This document shows, one piece after another, positions 36,489-46,300 of a stretch of 48,683 nucleotides of DNA (the first letter of the stretch is position 1; the number at the start of each line of letters is the position of its first letter). The stretch comes from Planctomyces sp. (GTDB lineage Bacteria; Planctomycetota; Planctomycetia; Planctomycetales; Planctomycetaceae): positions 1 to 48,683 of the forward strand of contig PNLE01000007.1 in NCBI GenBank assembly GCA_013822855.1, read 5' to 3'. The translations under genes and the position numbers were made by a program. The notes beneath the pieces are model-generated. The model was not told the origin of the DNA. It ran no database searches and saw only the letters and a list, made by a program, of their open reading frames with translations.

Positions 36489-36559
36489 TCAGCCTCGGCA
36501 ATGGGTTGTTTCCAAGCCTGAAGGCCCGCAATCCGGGATGTATGTAAAGGGGTTGCGCC

Positions 36560-37666
36560 GTGCTGCTTGACCCCGGGCCTCTCGGAAACAATCCGTCCTC
36601 GCTGAACACCGGGTTCATTCCTGATCCAATCAAAGCGGCTTGCTCCCACCAGTATCCCTGGCTGGGAGCCCCCTCCGATTTGACGATCACACCCGTCCAC
36701 GCCCAGGCCTTCAGCGGTGCCGCAGTCTTTTGTGTCGAAGCCGCCAACGCGACCCGTTTCTCCCTGCGGCGTTGGCCCAGCCGGGCATTGCCCTTTGCCC
36801 GGCTGACGGGCCTGCATGCCCTGCTGAGGCACACTGCGGGGGCGGGGCTGCCCGTGGCTGCCCCATTGCCGACACAATCCGGTGCGACCACATTCCTCTG
36901 GGAAGGTTCGCTCTGGCAGCTGGAGCCCTGGCTGCCCGGCGCTCCCCTCCCAATCTCAACCACCACGACCGCACAGCTCGATGCCGCCGTGACCATGCTG
37001 GCCCGATGGCATGAGGTCGCCCGCACCTTCCGTCCTCCCCCCGCCTCCAGCGAGTGGTTCGCTTCATCCACCCCAGGGATCTCACCGACAGTTCTCACAC
37101 GGACCGCGACCCTCGCACGCTTTCAGTCACGGAATGCCTGTCCCCAGTTCCCCGGCTCCCACGAACTCCAACATCGGCTGACGAACCTTGAACGACAGAT
37201 CCGTCTTCTCTCCCCCAATGTGCTTCGTTACCTCGAAGCCTGGCAAAGCCGAACGCTTCCGCTGATTCCCTGCTGGGGTGATCTTTGGTGCGGCCATGTC
37301 CTGATGGAAGGCTCCCATGTCACCGGCCTGATCGACGCCACCGCCGCGCGATGCGACACCATCGCCATCGATCTCGCCCGGCTGTTGGGCAGTCTCCTCC
37401 TTCCTTCCGGGGCATGGGATCAGGCATTTCAGGCCTACCGGCGAGTCCGGCCCATCACCGAGGAAACCGTCTCATTGGCGCGGCTGCTCGATCACGCCGG
37501 CATCCTCACGGCGGGTCTCCATTGGCTCGACTCGAAAAACTGGGGGACTTCGGGTGTTCCCCTTTCCAGTGCTCAACCGTCAGCGGCAATCTTGAACCGT
37601 CTCGACTGGATCGCGGCGCGGCTCGCCGAAATGCACTCTGCGGCGAACCCTGCGGAATGGCTGTAA
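36560..37666 (+). CDS. Aminoglycoside-phosphotransferase-fold protein with altered active site
   Basis: 368 residues from GTG 36560 (AAAGGGG eight bases upstream). The C-terminal half has the APH/choline kinase fold pattern: PLIPCWGDLWCGHVLMEG corresponds to the usual CHGDLxxxNvl catalytic loop, and LIDATAARCDTIAIDLARLLG to the DxD metal-binding segment. The catalytic Asp is kept, but the His before GD is Trp and the metal-ligand Asn is His, so it may be a weak or specialised kinase, or inactive. The N-lobe has SLRRWPSRALPFARLTGLHALL. I recognise no specific substrate. It is upstream of hldE, 174 bp from its start, in a kinase- and LPS-rich region. Confidence 0.7.
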   Translation: MLLDPGPLGNNPSSLNTGFIPDPIKAACSHQYPWLGAPSDLTITPVHAQAFSGAAVFCVEAANATRFSLRRWPSRALPFARLTGLHALLRHTAGAGLPVAAPLPTQSGATTFLWEGSLWQLEPWLPGAPLPISTTTTAQLDAAVTMLARWHEVARTFRPPPASSEWFASSTPGISPTVLTRTATLARFQSRNACPQFPGSHELQHRLTNLERQIRLLSPNVLRYLEAWQSRTLPLIPCWGDLWCGHVLMEGSHVTGLIDATAARCDTIAIDLARLLGSLLLPSGAWDQAFQAYRRVRPITEETVSLARLLDHAGILTAGLHWLDSKNWGTSGVPLSSAQPSAAILNRLDWIAARLAEMHSAANPAEWL

Positions 37667-37839
37667 CCGCAGAGACGCCAACATGATCGGGGCGATCCAG
37701 CCTGTTCCCGACCCTTTCGCAACCGGGATTGACGGAGTCCGGCATTGTCGGGAAGATTCGCGCCGGTCGGGAGGACTCACCCCGCGCGATGTTTCAAGGA
37801 ACAGCCGCCGGGCTTCACATACGGCAGGGATTGCCTCGG

Positions 37840-39414
37840 ATGTCTTATCATCTCATCGACGCTGTCGAACGGCTGGGCCGTCCACGTCTCCTCGTTGTCG
37901 GCGATCTCATCGTCGATCGCTATGTCTGGGGCGATGCCGAACGCATTTCCCAGGAAGCCCCCGTCATTCTCCTCCACGAACAGCGGCAGGAGATCCGTCT
38001 GGGAGGGGCTGCGAACGTCGCCCAGATGGTCAAAGGCCTCGACGCCGAAGTCACCCTCCTCAGCGTGATCGGTGCCGATGAAGAAGGCCGCACGGCCTGC
38101 CGCGAACTTCAGCGCCTCGATATCGATTGCGGCTCCGTCTGCATCGACGACACCCGCCCGACCACCCTCAAAACACGTTACATGGGAAGCGCGCAATATC
38201 GCCATCCCCACCAGATGCTTCGTGTCGACCGCGAAGTCCGCACGGCTATCACCACCGGCCTCGCCACCCGACTGTTGAATCAGATCCTCCCCCATCTCCA
38301 CGAATTCCAGGCGATCCTGGTCTCCGATTACGGCAAGGGCCTCTGCACGGGCGAACTCCTGCGACCGCTGATCAAGGCGGCCCGAGCGGCGGGGATTCCC
38401 GTCATCGTCGATCCCGCCAGTCATGGCAAATGCGAAGCCTATCAGGGAGCCACCTCGGTCACTCCCAATCGCCTGGAGACCACCCGCGCCACGGGGATTG
38501 AAGTCCGCACCGTTCCCGATGCCTTCCTCGCCGGCAAGGCGCTCTGCGACCAAATGGGCCTCGACTACGCCTTCGTCACCATGGACCGCGATGGCATTGC
38601 CCTCGTTCACAAAGACGGCCGAGGCGAGCATCTTCCCACCCGGCCCCGCGAGGTCTGCGACATCACCGGTGCCGGCGACATGGTCATGGCGATGATCGGT
38701 GTCGGATTGGGTGCTGGTTTGGAGCCCGCCGATCTGGGCCGCCTGGCCAACATCGCCGGTGGCCTCGAAGTCGAACAGATCGGTGTCATCGCCATTTCCC
38801 GCGAGGAAATCCTCGCCGACCTCATGAAATCGCATCGCAGCCACGAGGGGAAGGTACTCTCCCTCGCCGCACTCCAGCGTCATGTCGTGGCCCGGCAGAA
38901 GACCGGTCAGAAGGTGGTCTTCACCAACGGTTGCTTCGATTTGCTACATGCGGGCCATGTCAGCTATCTGGCCGAAGCCTCTCGCGAAGGCCAATGCCTC
39001 ATCGTCGCCATCAACAGCGATGACAGCGTCCGCCGCCTGGGAAAAGCCCCCGATCGCCCCATCTTCGACCAGGAGTATCGCGGTCGCATGCTCGCCGCCC
39101 TCGAAGTGGTCGACTACGTGATTGTCTTCGATGAAGACACGCCCCATGCCTTGCTGCACGCCTTGAAGCCGGATGTCCTCGTCAAGGGAGGCACCTACTC
39201 CGCCGAAGAGATCGTGGGCCGCGAAGTGGTGCTGGCCTACGGCGGAACCGTCAAGCCAATGGGCGCCCTCGAAGGTCTCTCCACCACCGAGATCGTCCGT
39301 CGGCTGCGGGAACAGGATGCGACTGTCCTTTCGATGACGGCCCACGTTTCCCACTCCAGCCCGACATCCGACACACCGGCCGGCACTCTCGGTTTGGAAC
39401 GGAAAGCGGCATGA
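37840..39414 (+). CDS. hldE: Bifunctional heptose 7-phosphate kinase / heptose 1-phosphate adenylyltransferase
   Basis: 524 residues. The N-terminal ribokinase-fold kinase (1-~330) has LLVVGDLIVDRYVWGDAERISQEAPV, GGAANVAQMVKGLDAEVTLLSVIG, DYGKGL, DPASHGKCEAYQGA and the catalytic DITGAGDMVMA. The C-terminal nucleotidyltransferase domain has VVFTNGCFDLLHAGHVSYLAEA (HxGH at about 367-370) and ALEGLSTTEIVRRL. Together these make ADP-D-glycero-beta-D-manno-heptose, the LPS core heptose donor, from sedoheptulose 7-phosphate with GmhA/GmhB (not in the window). I chose ATG 37840 with AGGGA about ten bases upstream; ATG 37729 is possible. The stop overlaps the waaF start (ATGA), so coupling is likely. 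Confidence 0.95.
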   Translation: MSYHLIDAVERLGRPRLLVVGDLIVDRYVWGDAERISQEAPVILLHEQRQEIRLGGAANVAQMVKGLDAEVTLLSVIGADEEGRTACRELQRLDIDCGSVCIDDTRPTTLKTRYMGSAQYRHPHQMLRVDREVRTAITTGLATRLLNQILPHLHEFQAILVSDYGKGLCTGELLRPLIKAARAAGIPVIVDPASHGKCEAYQGATSVTPNRLETTRATGIEVRTVPDAFLAGKALCDQMGLDYAFVTMDRDGIALVHKDGRGEHLPTRPREVCDITGAGDMVMAMIGVGLGAGLEPADLGRLANIAGGLEVEQIGVIAISREEILADLMKSHRSHEGKVLSLAALQRHVVARQKTGQKVVFTNGCFDLLHAGHVSYLAEASREGQCLIVAINSDDSVRRLGKAPDRPIFDQEYRGRMLAALEVVDYVIVFDEDTPHALLHALKPDVLVKGGTYSAEEIVGREVVLAYGGTVKPMGALEGLSTTEIVRRLREQDATVLSMTAHVSHSSPTSDTPAGTLGLERKAA

Positions 39415-40478
39415 AGCGGGCGATCTTCATGCCCAACTGGGTGGGCGACGCCCTCATGGCGACCCCCGCCCTGCGTGCCCTCCGCTCGTCGTTTCCCAAT
39501 GACGAAGCGGTCGCCATCCTGCAACCTTACGTGGCCGAAGTCCTCGAAGGGACTGGTTTAGTGGATCGCCTGATCCACCGTGTGCCGGGGAAGGTCGCGA
39601 GAAAGAATCCATCCGGCACGGCCCTCTCCGGCTGGTCGCTGATCAAGGCGTTGCGTCAGGAACGATTCGACGAAGCCATTCTCTTCCCCAACTCGCTCCA
39701 CTCCGCTTGGCTGGCGTTCGCGGGCGGGGCCAAGCGACGAATCGGGTTTCATCGCGACGGACGCTGTTGGCTGCTGACCGATCGCCTGCCCGCACCACGA
39801 AAAAAAATTCCCCACCCGGCTCTCGAAGACTATCTGGAACTGGCGCGGGCCGCCGGTGCCGATGTTCCACCTCCTCGCCACGCCCGCATGGAACTGGCCT
39901 GCACCGAACCTGGGCTTTCCGTCTGGCGCCACTTTCTGACAACTCATCCGACGGTCGCCAGCGCCCCTTCATTCGTGGTGCTGAACACGGGTGGTGCGTT
40001 TGGTGCCGCGAAGGATTGGCCCGTCGAATCCTTCGCCGAACTCGCCCGCCGCATTGTCGATCAAACGGCGCATGCCGTCGTCATCCTCTGCGGCCCCGGC
40101 GAACGGGAAACCAGCCTCCAAATCGAATCATTGGTGAACCACCCGCGAGTGAAATCACTGGGCCGCGAATCCCTTTCGCTCTCACTCACAAAAGCTGCGA
40201 TCGCCGCCGCCTCGTTCATGGTGACAACTGATTCCGGCCCCAGGCATTTCGCCGCCGCGTTGGGAGTGCCGCATCTCGTCCTCTTCGGGCCGACCCATCA
40301 GGCCTGGAGCGAAACCTACTCCCCCGTCTCGACATCGATCCAACTCGCCCTCGCCTGCGGCCCTTGCCAACAGCGCGTCTGCCCGCTGGGACACCACGCC
40401 TGCATGCGGATGCTCGGCGTCGATCTCGTCTGGCGGGAACTCAAGCCCCAACTCGTTCAACTCGCGGCAGCCGCCTGA
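39411..40478 (+). CDS. waaF: ADP-heptose:LPS heptosyltransferase II
   Basis: 355 residues. This is a GT9 glycosyltransferase of the inner core of LPS, transferring heptose from ADP-heptose. N-terminal signature: MKRAIFMPNWVGDALMATPALRALR (MPNWIGD-type motif). C-terminal donor site: FVVLNTGGAFGAAKDWPVESFAELARRI, ILCGPGERETS, TTDSGPRHFAAALGVPHLVLFGPTHQAW. Then GPCQQRVCPLGHHACMRML, a Cys cluster common in this family. ATG 39411 overlaps the hldE stop by four bases. The next gene starts 12 bp after its stop, so hldE-waaF-GT4-WaaP look like one operon. Confidence 0.93.
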   Translation: MKRAIFMPNWVGDALMATPALRALRSSFPNDEAVAILQPYVAEVLEGTGLVDRLIHRVPGKVARKNPSGTALSGWSLIKALRQERFDEAILFPNSLHSAWLAFAGGAKRRIGFHRDGRCWLLTDRLPAPRKKIPHPALEDYLELARAAGADVPPPRHARMELACTEPGLSVWRHFLTTHPTVASAPSFVVLNTGGAFGAAKDWPVESFAELARRIVDQTAHAVVILCGPGERETSLQIESLVNHPRVKSLGRESLSLSLTKAAIAAASFMVTTDSGPRHFAAALGVPHLVLFGPTHQAWSETYSPVSTSIQLALACGPCQQRVCPLGHHACMRMLGVDLVWRELKPQLVQLAAAA

Positions 40479-40490
40479 AGGGAAGACACG

Positions 40491-41639
40491 ATGCGCATCG
40501 CCCTCGTCCGTCGCGTCTGCTCGCTGAAAAAGGCCGGAGCCGAACGCTATTGCATCAACCTGATGCGGCAACTCAAATCCAAAGGCCACGATGTCACCAT
40601 CGTCGGCGAATCGATGGATGAATCGCTCAAGAGCGAAGCCGCCCATTTGCGTGTCCCCGTCGTCCGCTGGACTTCCTGGACGAAGAACTCGAGCCTGGCC
40701 CGCAATGCCCGCAAGGTCTTCGAGAACCAAGGCTTCGACATCGTGCATGGCCTTTCGCGTGTCTACGGCCTCGACACCTACCGCCTCACCGATCCTCTGC
40801 AAACCCACTGGCTCAATGTCTTTTACCGCGGCCCGTGGACCCAGGCACTGCAACGGCTCAACCCCCGGCATCGCACAATTCTAGGGATCGAGAAGCAACT
40901 CTTCGGCCCCCAAGGGCCCCGCCGGATCATCGTTCAATCCAAGCTCGACGAGCGGCTTCTCCAGGAATACTTCGGCATCGATCCGGCCCGGATCCGCCGC
41001 GTCTCGAACGGTGTCGATACGAAAGTCTTTCACCCCGATCTCCAGCATGAGCGGGAGTTCGTCCGGGACGAATGGAAGATTCCCCACGATGCACCACTCC
41101 TCACCTTCGCTTCCATGGATTTCCGCCGCAAAGGTCTGGCCTCGCTGCTGACAGCCATCTCCCGCGCGAAGACTTCCGGCCTCTGGCTGATGGTTATCGG
41201 TGATGGCGACATCGCCCGGTTCAAGACCATGGCCCAACAACTCGGGCTGGGCGATCGGCTTGTTTTTACTGGTCGCCAACAGCAGATCGCCAGGCTCTAC
41301 GCCGCCAGCGATCTCTTCGTCCTGCCGACGATCTACGAGCCTTTCCCGAATGTGAATCTCGAAGCGATGGCCTGCGGCGTTCCCGTCCTCACGACCTCCA
41401 CCGCCGGCGGTGCGGATGTCATCGAACCCGCCATCAACGGCTATGTCGTCTCTTCGCCGGATGAAATCGACTGCCTCGCGGATCGGATCGATTTTCATTT
41501 CGGGCGCGGTACCACCCAGCTCAAGCTGATGTCGGCCGCAGCCCGCTCCACCGCGCAGCGCCACACGCCCGAAGTCAACGCTGAGCGAACCCTCGCCGTC
41601 TTTCAAGAGGTGCTCGGTGAAAAAAAAGCGGCCGCTTGA
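40491..41639 (+). CDS. GT4 glycosyltransferase, WaaG-like, LPS core
   Basis: 382 residues from ATG 40491 (GAAGGGAAG upstream). A GT-B fold enzyme: acceptor domain MRIALVRRVCSLKKAGAERYCINLMRQLKSKGHDV, linking strand RRIIVQSKLDERLLQEYFGIDPARIRRVSNGVDTKVFHP, and donor domain LTFASMDFRRKGLASLLTAI, RLVFTGRQQQIARLYAASDLFVLPTIYEPFPNVNLEAMACGVPVLTTSTAGGADVI, which holds the GT4 E-x7-E motif. Gene order after waaF and before a WaaP-type kinase suggests the WaaG role, adding a hexose to the core heptose, but the sugar specificity is not readable. It overlaps the next gene by 23 bp. Confidence 0.9.
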   Translation: MRIALVRRVCSLKKAGAERYCINLMRQLKSKGHDVTIVGESMDESLKSEAAHLRVPVVRWTSWTKNSSLARNARKVFENQGFDIVHGLSRVYGLDTYRLTDPLQTHWLNVFYRGPWTQALQRLNPRHRTILGIEKQLFGPQGPRRIIVQSKLDERLLQEYFGIDPARIRRVSNGVDTKVFHPDLQHEREFVRDEWKIPHDAPLLTFASMDFRRKGLASLLTAISRAKTSGLWLMVIGDGDIARFKTMAQQLGLGDRLVFTGRQQQIARLYAASDLFVLPTIYEPFPNVNLEAMACGVPVLTTSTAGGADVIEPAINGYVVSSPDEIDCLADRIDFHFGRGTTQLKLMSAAARSTAQRHTPEVNAERTLAVFQEVLGEKKAAA

Positions 41640-42426
41640 AACCCTCGACGCCGGGTGTCTGGAGATCTTTCAAGACGACCTGCCGCTCTTCCGCGAACAT
41701 GGCCTGACGTCGGCGGCAGCCCTCTGGCACCACGCCAGCGAGACGGCCAAGAATCTGCGGGCCGAACGTGTCACCAGCCGCTTCGATCTGCGGCGGGCCG
41801 ATGGCACCTCGCAAACTTTCTACATCAAGCGTCACTCGCCCAGTTCCCTCAAAGAGTGGATCAAACCCCTCCTCCGCGGCATGTGGCCGCAACTGGGTGC
41901 GATGCATGAATGGGAAGCCCTCTGGCAGTTCCACGAGGCGGGTCTCCCCACCATGCAACCCGTGGCGATCTTCCATCACGGGCGGAATAGCGGCCTCGTC
42001 ACCCGCAGTCTCGACGGGTGCGTCAAACTTTCTGAGCTGGCCCGCAACCGCACGCTGTCCATCTCGGACGAGAGGCGACTGTTGGAACTTGTCGCTGCAC
42101 TCACCGCCCGCATGCACGGTGCAGGTTTTCATCACCAGGACTATTACCTCGGCCATCTCATGGTGCCTGAAGTGAACCGGGTGGCGACGCCGTACATCAT
42201 CGATCTGGGGCGGGTCAGGCATTGTCGTCCTCTGGCCCAGCGGTGGATCGTCAAGGATCTCGCACAGTTGAACTACAGCGCCCCCCATGTCACATTCCTC
42301 GCCAGACTCCGGTTCCTCCGCGAATACCTCGGGCGTCCTCTTGGCCCAGGCGACAAACAATTGATACGGGCCGTCACGACAAAGACTGCCCGCATTGCGA
42401 GGCATTCGAGGAGGCATGAGTTGTGA
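41617..42426 (+). CDS. LPS core kinase, WaaP/KdkA (InaA) family
   Basis: 269 residues from GTG 41617; AGAGG lies six bases upstream, within the preceding gene. Kinase fold: N-lobe FYIKRHSPSSLKEWIKPLLRG (Lys for ATP), then MHEWEALWQFHEAGLPTMQPVA, LDGCVKLSELA, catalytic loop MHGAGFHHQDYYLGHLMV (HQD) and the metal DLGRVR (IIDLGRV). WaaP-type enzymes phosphorylate LPS core heptose; KdkA phosphorylates Kdo. Which one applies is unresolved. It overlaps the GT4 gene by 23 bp and is the last clear gene of the hldE operon. Confidence 0.88.
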   Translation: MKKKRPLETLDAGCLEIFQDDLPLFREHGLTSAAALWHHASETAKNLRAERVTSRFDLRRADGTSQTFYIKRHSPSSLKEWIKPLLRGMWPQLGAMHEWEALWQFHEAGLPTMQPVAIFHHGRNSGLVTRSLDGCVKLSELARNRTLSISDERRLLELVAALTARMHGAGFHHQDYYLGHLMVPEVNRVATPYIIDLGRVRHCRPLAQRWIVKDLAQLNYSAPHVTFLARLRFLREYLGRPLGPGDKQLIRAVTTKTARIARHSRRHEL

Positions 42427-42665
42427 GGAAGTGGAGGTTTGTCCGTTGTCAGTTGTCAGTTGTGGGTGGATCTGAGGGAGCATGATTTCAGCCATCCCTC
42501 CCCTGGCCCAGTCCGCTGTGAGATATACCGGTTGAGGACGCATCTGGCCTTTTTCCCTCTGGCTTCCCTCCTTCTCCCCTTCTTTCCTTCTCCCCTCCTT
42601 CTTCCCCTTAGCTTTTTCGCTTCTCGGCTTCCCCCCTTTTCCGCTCTCTCTCACCGGATTCCCCC
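42427..42665. other. Polypyrimidine-rich spacer before plsY
   Basis: The left part has three near-tandem TTGTCAG/TTGTC units at about 42440-42463 (CCGTTGTCAGTTGTCAGTTGTG). From about 42539 to 42664 the plus strand is unusually rich in C and T (for example CTCCCTTCTTTCC-type runs), so the minus strand is purine-rich. It holds the plsY translation start but no strong ribosome binding site. Confidence 0.6.
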
Positions 42666-43328
42666 ATGCCTTGGGCCGCACTGATTCTTCTCAGCTATCT
42701 TGCCGGTTCGATTCCCTTTGGATTGATCCTCGCGCGGCTCGTCCGGGGAATCGACATCCGCACCGAGGGGAGCGGCAACATCGGGGCGACGAACGTCAGC
42801 CGGTCGCTGGGGAAGAAGTGGGGGCTGGTGGTCCTCGTCCTGGACGCCCTCAAGGGCTATCTCCCGCCCATCTTTCTGCCAGGGCTATTGGGCCTGGGTG
42901 GTGACTCCGCAGGCGGAAATGAGTGGGCACTCCCGATGTCGGCGATGACGACCGTCATCGGTCACATGTTCCCCCTGTGGCTCGGCTTCCGCGGCGGCAA
43001 AGGGATCGCCACGTCGCTGGGCGCTCTGGGAGCCGCCTCCCCCTGGGGCCTCCTGGTGGCCACCGTCTTCTTCTTCGGCAGCTTCGTCATCAACAAGATC
43101 GTCTCGCTCAGTTCGCTGATCGCGGTGGCGGCCTATCTCGCCTTCGAGCTGGTCTGCTGGCAAGTCCCCTTCGCCTTCCGCAACGCCGAACGCCTGCAAG
43201 GCGCGACCACGGCCCAGACGATCATGGCCCTCGTCCTCTCCGCCTTGATCCTCTACCGCCACCAAGCCAACCTCAGCCGCCTACGAGCAGGCACAGAGCC
43301 GAGGTTCTTCCAAAAGAAGGCCAAGTAG
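42666..43328 (+). CDS. plsY: Glycerol-3-phosphate acyltransferase PlsY
   Basis: 220 residues, an integral membrane acyltransferase that uses acyl-phosphate to acylate glycerol-3-phosphate, the first step of phospholipid synthesis. Conserved motifs: GSIPFG with RGIDIRTEGSGNIGATNVSRSLGKKWG (motif 1); GHMFPLWLGFRGGKGIATSLGAL (motif 2, GGKG); and the later helix with NKIVSLSSLIAVAAYLAFEL (motif 3 region). Five hydrophobic segments fit the known topology. A slightly larger internal loop (LLGLGGDSAGGNEWALPMS) is present. PlsX is not in the window. It converges with the CxxCH protein gene, 56 bp away. Confidence 0.95.
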   Translation: MPWAALILLSYLAGSIPFGLILARLVRGIDIRTEGSGNIGATNVSRSLGKKWGLVVLVLDALKGYLPPIFLPGLLGLGGDSAGGNEWALPMSAMTTVIGHMFPLWLGFRGGKGIATSLGALGAASPWGLLVATVFFFGSFVINKIVSLSSLIAVAAYLAFELVCWQVPFAFRNAERLQGATTAQTIMALVLSALILYRHQANLSRLRAGTEPRFFQKKAK

Positions 43329-43384
43329 CCTCGGCTGATGCCTCTTACAATGAAGTGACAACCTGTTGGCTGGGTCGCTTTTCC

Positions 43385-46300
43385 CTACGGCTTGACCTGC
43401 CATTTGGCTTGGGCGGATCCTTCGGGGACGAGTTCCAGCTTCACGTCGCCAGTTCGCTTTTGCAGGTCGATGGCGAGGTGGATGGTGTGAGAGCCGGTGG
43501 GCCAGTTGACCTTTGTGGTCTGGCTGGCGGGGATCGATTCGCCGTCGATCCAGAGGTCGATGCCGGTGGCGTCGTTGAGGATCAGCCGGGCAGGGCCGGG
43601 GGTGGTGACGACGGCGGTGGTCTTGAGGAACATCACCTGCCGGGCTTTTTCTGCCAGGCGGTCGCGGGTGCGGAAGGCGGGCAGATCGGCCAGTGGAAGC
43701 GTGCCGTTCACCTGGCTGAAGGCGGGTTTCCAGCCGAGGTTGCCTCCTTGCCGGAGGAGTTCGGTGTCGGACGTGCGGTAGAGCCTGGTCCAAGCTTCGT
43801 CACTCGGGACGAGGACTTCCCAGCGCATCGCATAGGCTCCCGAAGGTGGCGCGTAAGGGCCGACCTTGCCGAGCTGCGAGAGGAAGGCGATGAGGTCGGC
43901 CAGTTCGGTCTGGGTCAGGCCGTCGGCCAGACCCGCCGGCATCAGCGAAGTTCCTGCGCTTTGCTCTTCGATCTCGCTGACAGGGACCGCGACTTCGACA
44001 TCGTTGGCATCCCGCAGGACGATCTCTGTGGCCGACTTCCGCGTGACGATCCCCGTCTGCACGCGGCCATCCGCCAAGGCGAGAATGACCGTGTTGTAAT
44101 TCTCCTTGACCTGCTTGTTGGGGTTGGTCATCGAGTCGAGGAGATAGTCGAGCTGAGCGCTGGCGCCGATGCTCACCAGATCCGGCCCGACAGCTCCCCC
44201 TGCGCCACCAATGGCATGGCACTTCACACAGGACAACTCGGCCCGGCGGAAGACTTGTTCACCCCGGGCGGGATTCCCCTCTTTGGAAACCGTGTCGAGG
44301 ATGGCGGCGAGTTCGGCGGGAGCCCAGACCTTGGGGCCGCTGCCGAGTTGCCCCGCATCCCGTAGAGCAGCTTGCAATTGCGGCTCTTCGCGTCCCGAGC
44401 CGGTGACCGAACGAAGAGCGAGTTTGGCCGTGTCTTCGCTCAGTTTCGCACCTGAGAGTGAAGCCGCGAGCAGCGACGAGCCGCCCTTCTCATTCAGGAA
44501 AATCTGCATGACTTCGCCCACCACATCCGGCGTGGGAGATTCCGCGAGCAGACCCACCGCCGCTTTGGCAGCGGCCTCTTTCGCGAGTGGTGTCAGACCG
44601 CGAATAGCCGTCACCCGGATGGCAGGATCTTCCGCCGGGACGTTGGCATCGGCGGAGTTCTTTCCCTGGTTGGCCAACTTCAACAGGAGGGCTACGTTGT
44701 CATCACCACCCAAGCGGGCGAGGGATTGGATGGCGGTGGTGCGCACATTCCCGGCGATGCCCCGATCTTGAGCCAATGCTCGCAGTTCTCCCGCGAGCGA
44801 GTTGAGCTTCCAGAGGCCGGCCAGTTCGACTGCGACGAGTTTTTCACTGGCGTCGCTGGATTTGAGCAACGGGGCGATCTCTTCCATCTGGCCGGCGGGC
44901 TGGATGTCGCGGGCGCGTTTGGCCGAGGCGAGGGCTTCCAATAACAGTGCACGTTGGCTGCCGGGAGTGGTCGCATCGAGGGCGGCCTTGAGCACCAGGC
45001 TCAGTTGAGCCGGCCCTCCCAGGCTGCCGATGACCTCCATCGTGGCTCCCACTTCGGACGCGGGGATCTTTCCTTGCTGCAGCCATGCCACCAGCGGCGG
45101 CATCAGCTGGACGGCTTTTGTCGCTTTAATGCCATAGAGCAGTGGCAGAATGGATCCGCTCGACAAGGAAACTCCGGGCGACCATTCGCCTTGCAGGACA
45201 GCCGCATGCCACTGGGGGGCGAGATCGTTCACCGACTTCCAGACGGCGTATTCGAGAAACTCATCCATCGGCTGGGCGGCCACCTTCAAGACGGCCTGGG
45301 CGGACTGCGCCGTGGGGATCTTGGCCAGCGTCCGCACGACTTCCATCCGCACTTGTGGATGGGGATCGTCCGCCAGAGCCATGAGGAGCGGGAGGGTAGA
45401 TGGCGACTGAGCCGCGGCCCGATCCACCCAATGGCCCAACACGCGGACCGCCGCGGCGCGGATACGTGAATCGGGGTCTTTCAGAAGACGTTCGAGCGTG
45501 GCGAAGTCGGTCTGATCATGGGCGACATGCACCCACAGCGACTCCAGCAGCCATTCGCTGGCGTTGGCCTCACCGGATTTGATTTTGGCCGAATGGTTGG
45601 CGAGAGCCTGCAGGACTTCGGCCGTCGGGCGTTCCCGCAGCACGAGCTTGGCCTGCTGGCGGGTGAACTGCTCGGGAGCGGTGAGCAGTGCGACAAGCTC
45701 CGCATTGGTGGCTGTTTCCAGAGGAGGCGTCTTGACGAGGGGGCGGCCCTTGGCCGTCACCCGCCAGATGCGGCCATGCGTATGGTCGCGGCGGGGATCG
45801 CGGAAATCGACTTCACCGTGCTGGATGATGGGGTTGTACCAGTCGGCGATATAGATCGCGCCGTCCGGCCCCTGCTTGATGTCAATGGGCCGGAAGGCGA
45901 CGTGGTTGGTGCGTACAACATCGGGCATCGGCTTCGAGACATAGCCGGTTCCCTCGGGAGTCAGCTTGAACCGGCAAACGCGGTGGCCGCGGAAATCATT
46001 GGTGATGAGATCGCCACGCCAGTCTTCGGGGAGGTGGCTACCATCGACGACTTCCAACCCGCAATGCTTGGGACTGCCGGGGTTGAGGCCATGCAGGATG
46101 CGGGGACTGTCGGCGGCGGTGGGATAGGATGCGCCAGGCACGACGAAGTTGATCCCCTCGCCACCTGCTCCGTCGGTCGCGAACGACTGGCCATAGCGGT
46201 CGAAGTGGTGGCCCCAGGTGTTGACCCAGCCGCGGGCCAGGATTTCTAGCTGACCGGTCGCGGGGCGGTATTGCCAGATGCCGCCAGCGTTGAGCCGCTT

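Noticed and set aside
42923-44365. A 480-codon plus-strand frame over plsY and the CxxCH gene
   Set aside because: It overlaps two confident genes, one in the same direction in another frame and one antisense.
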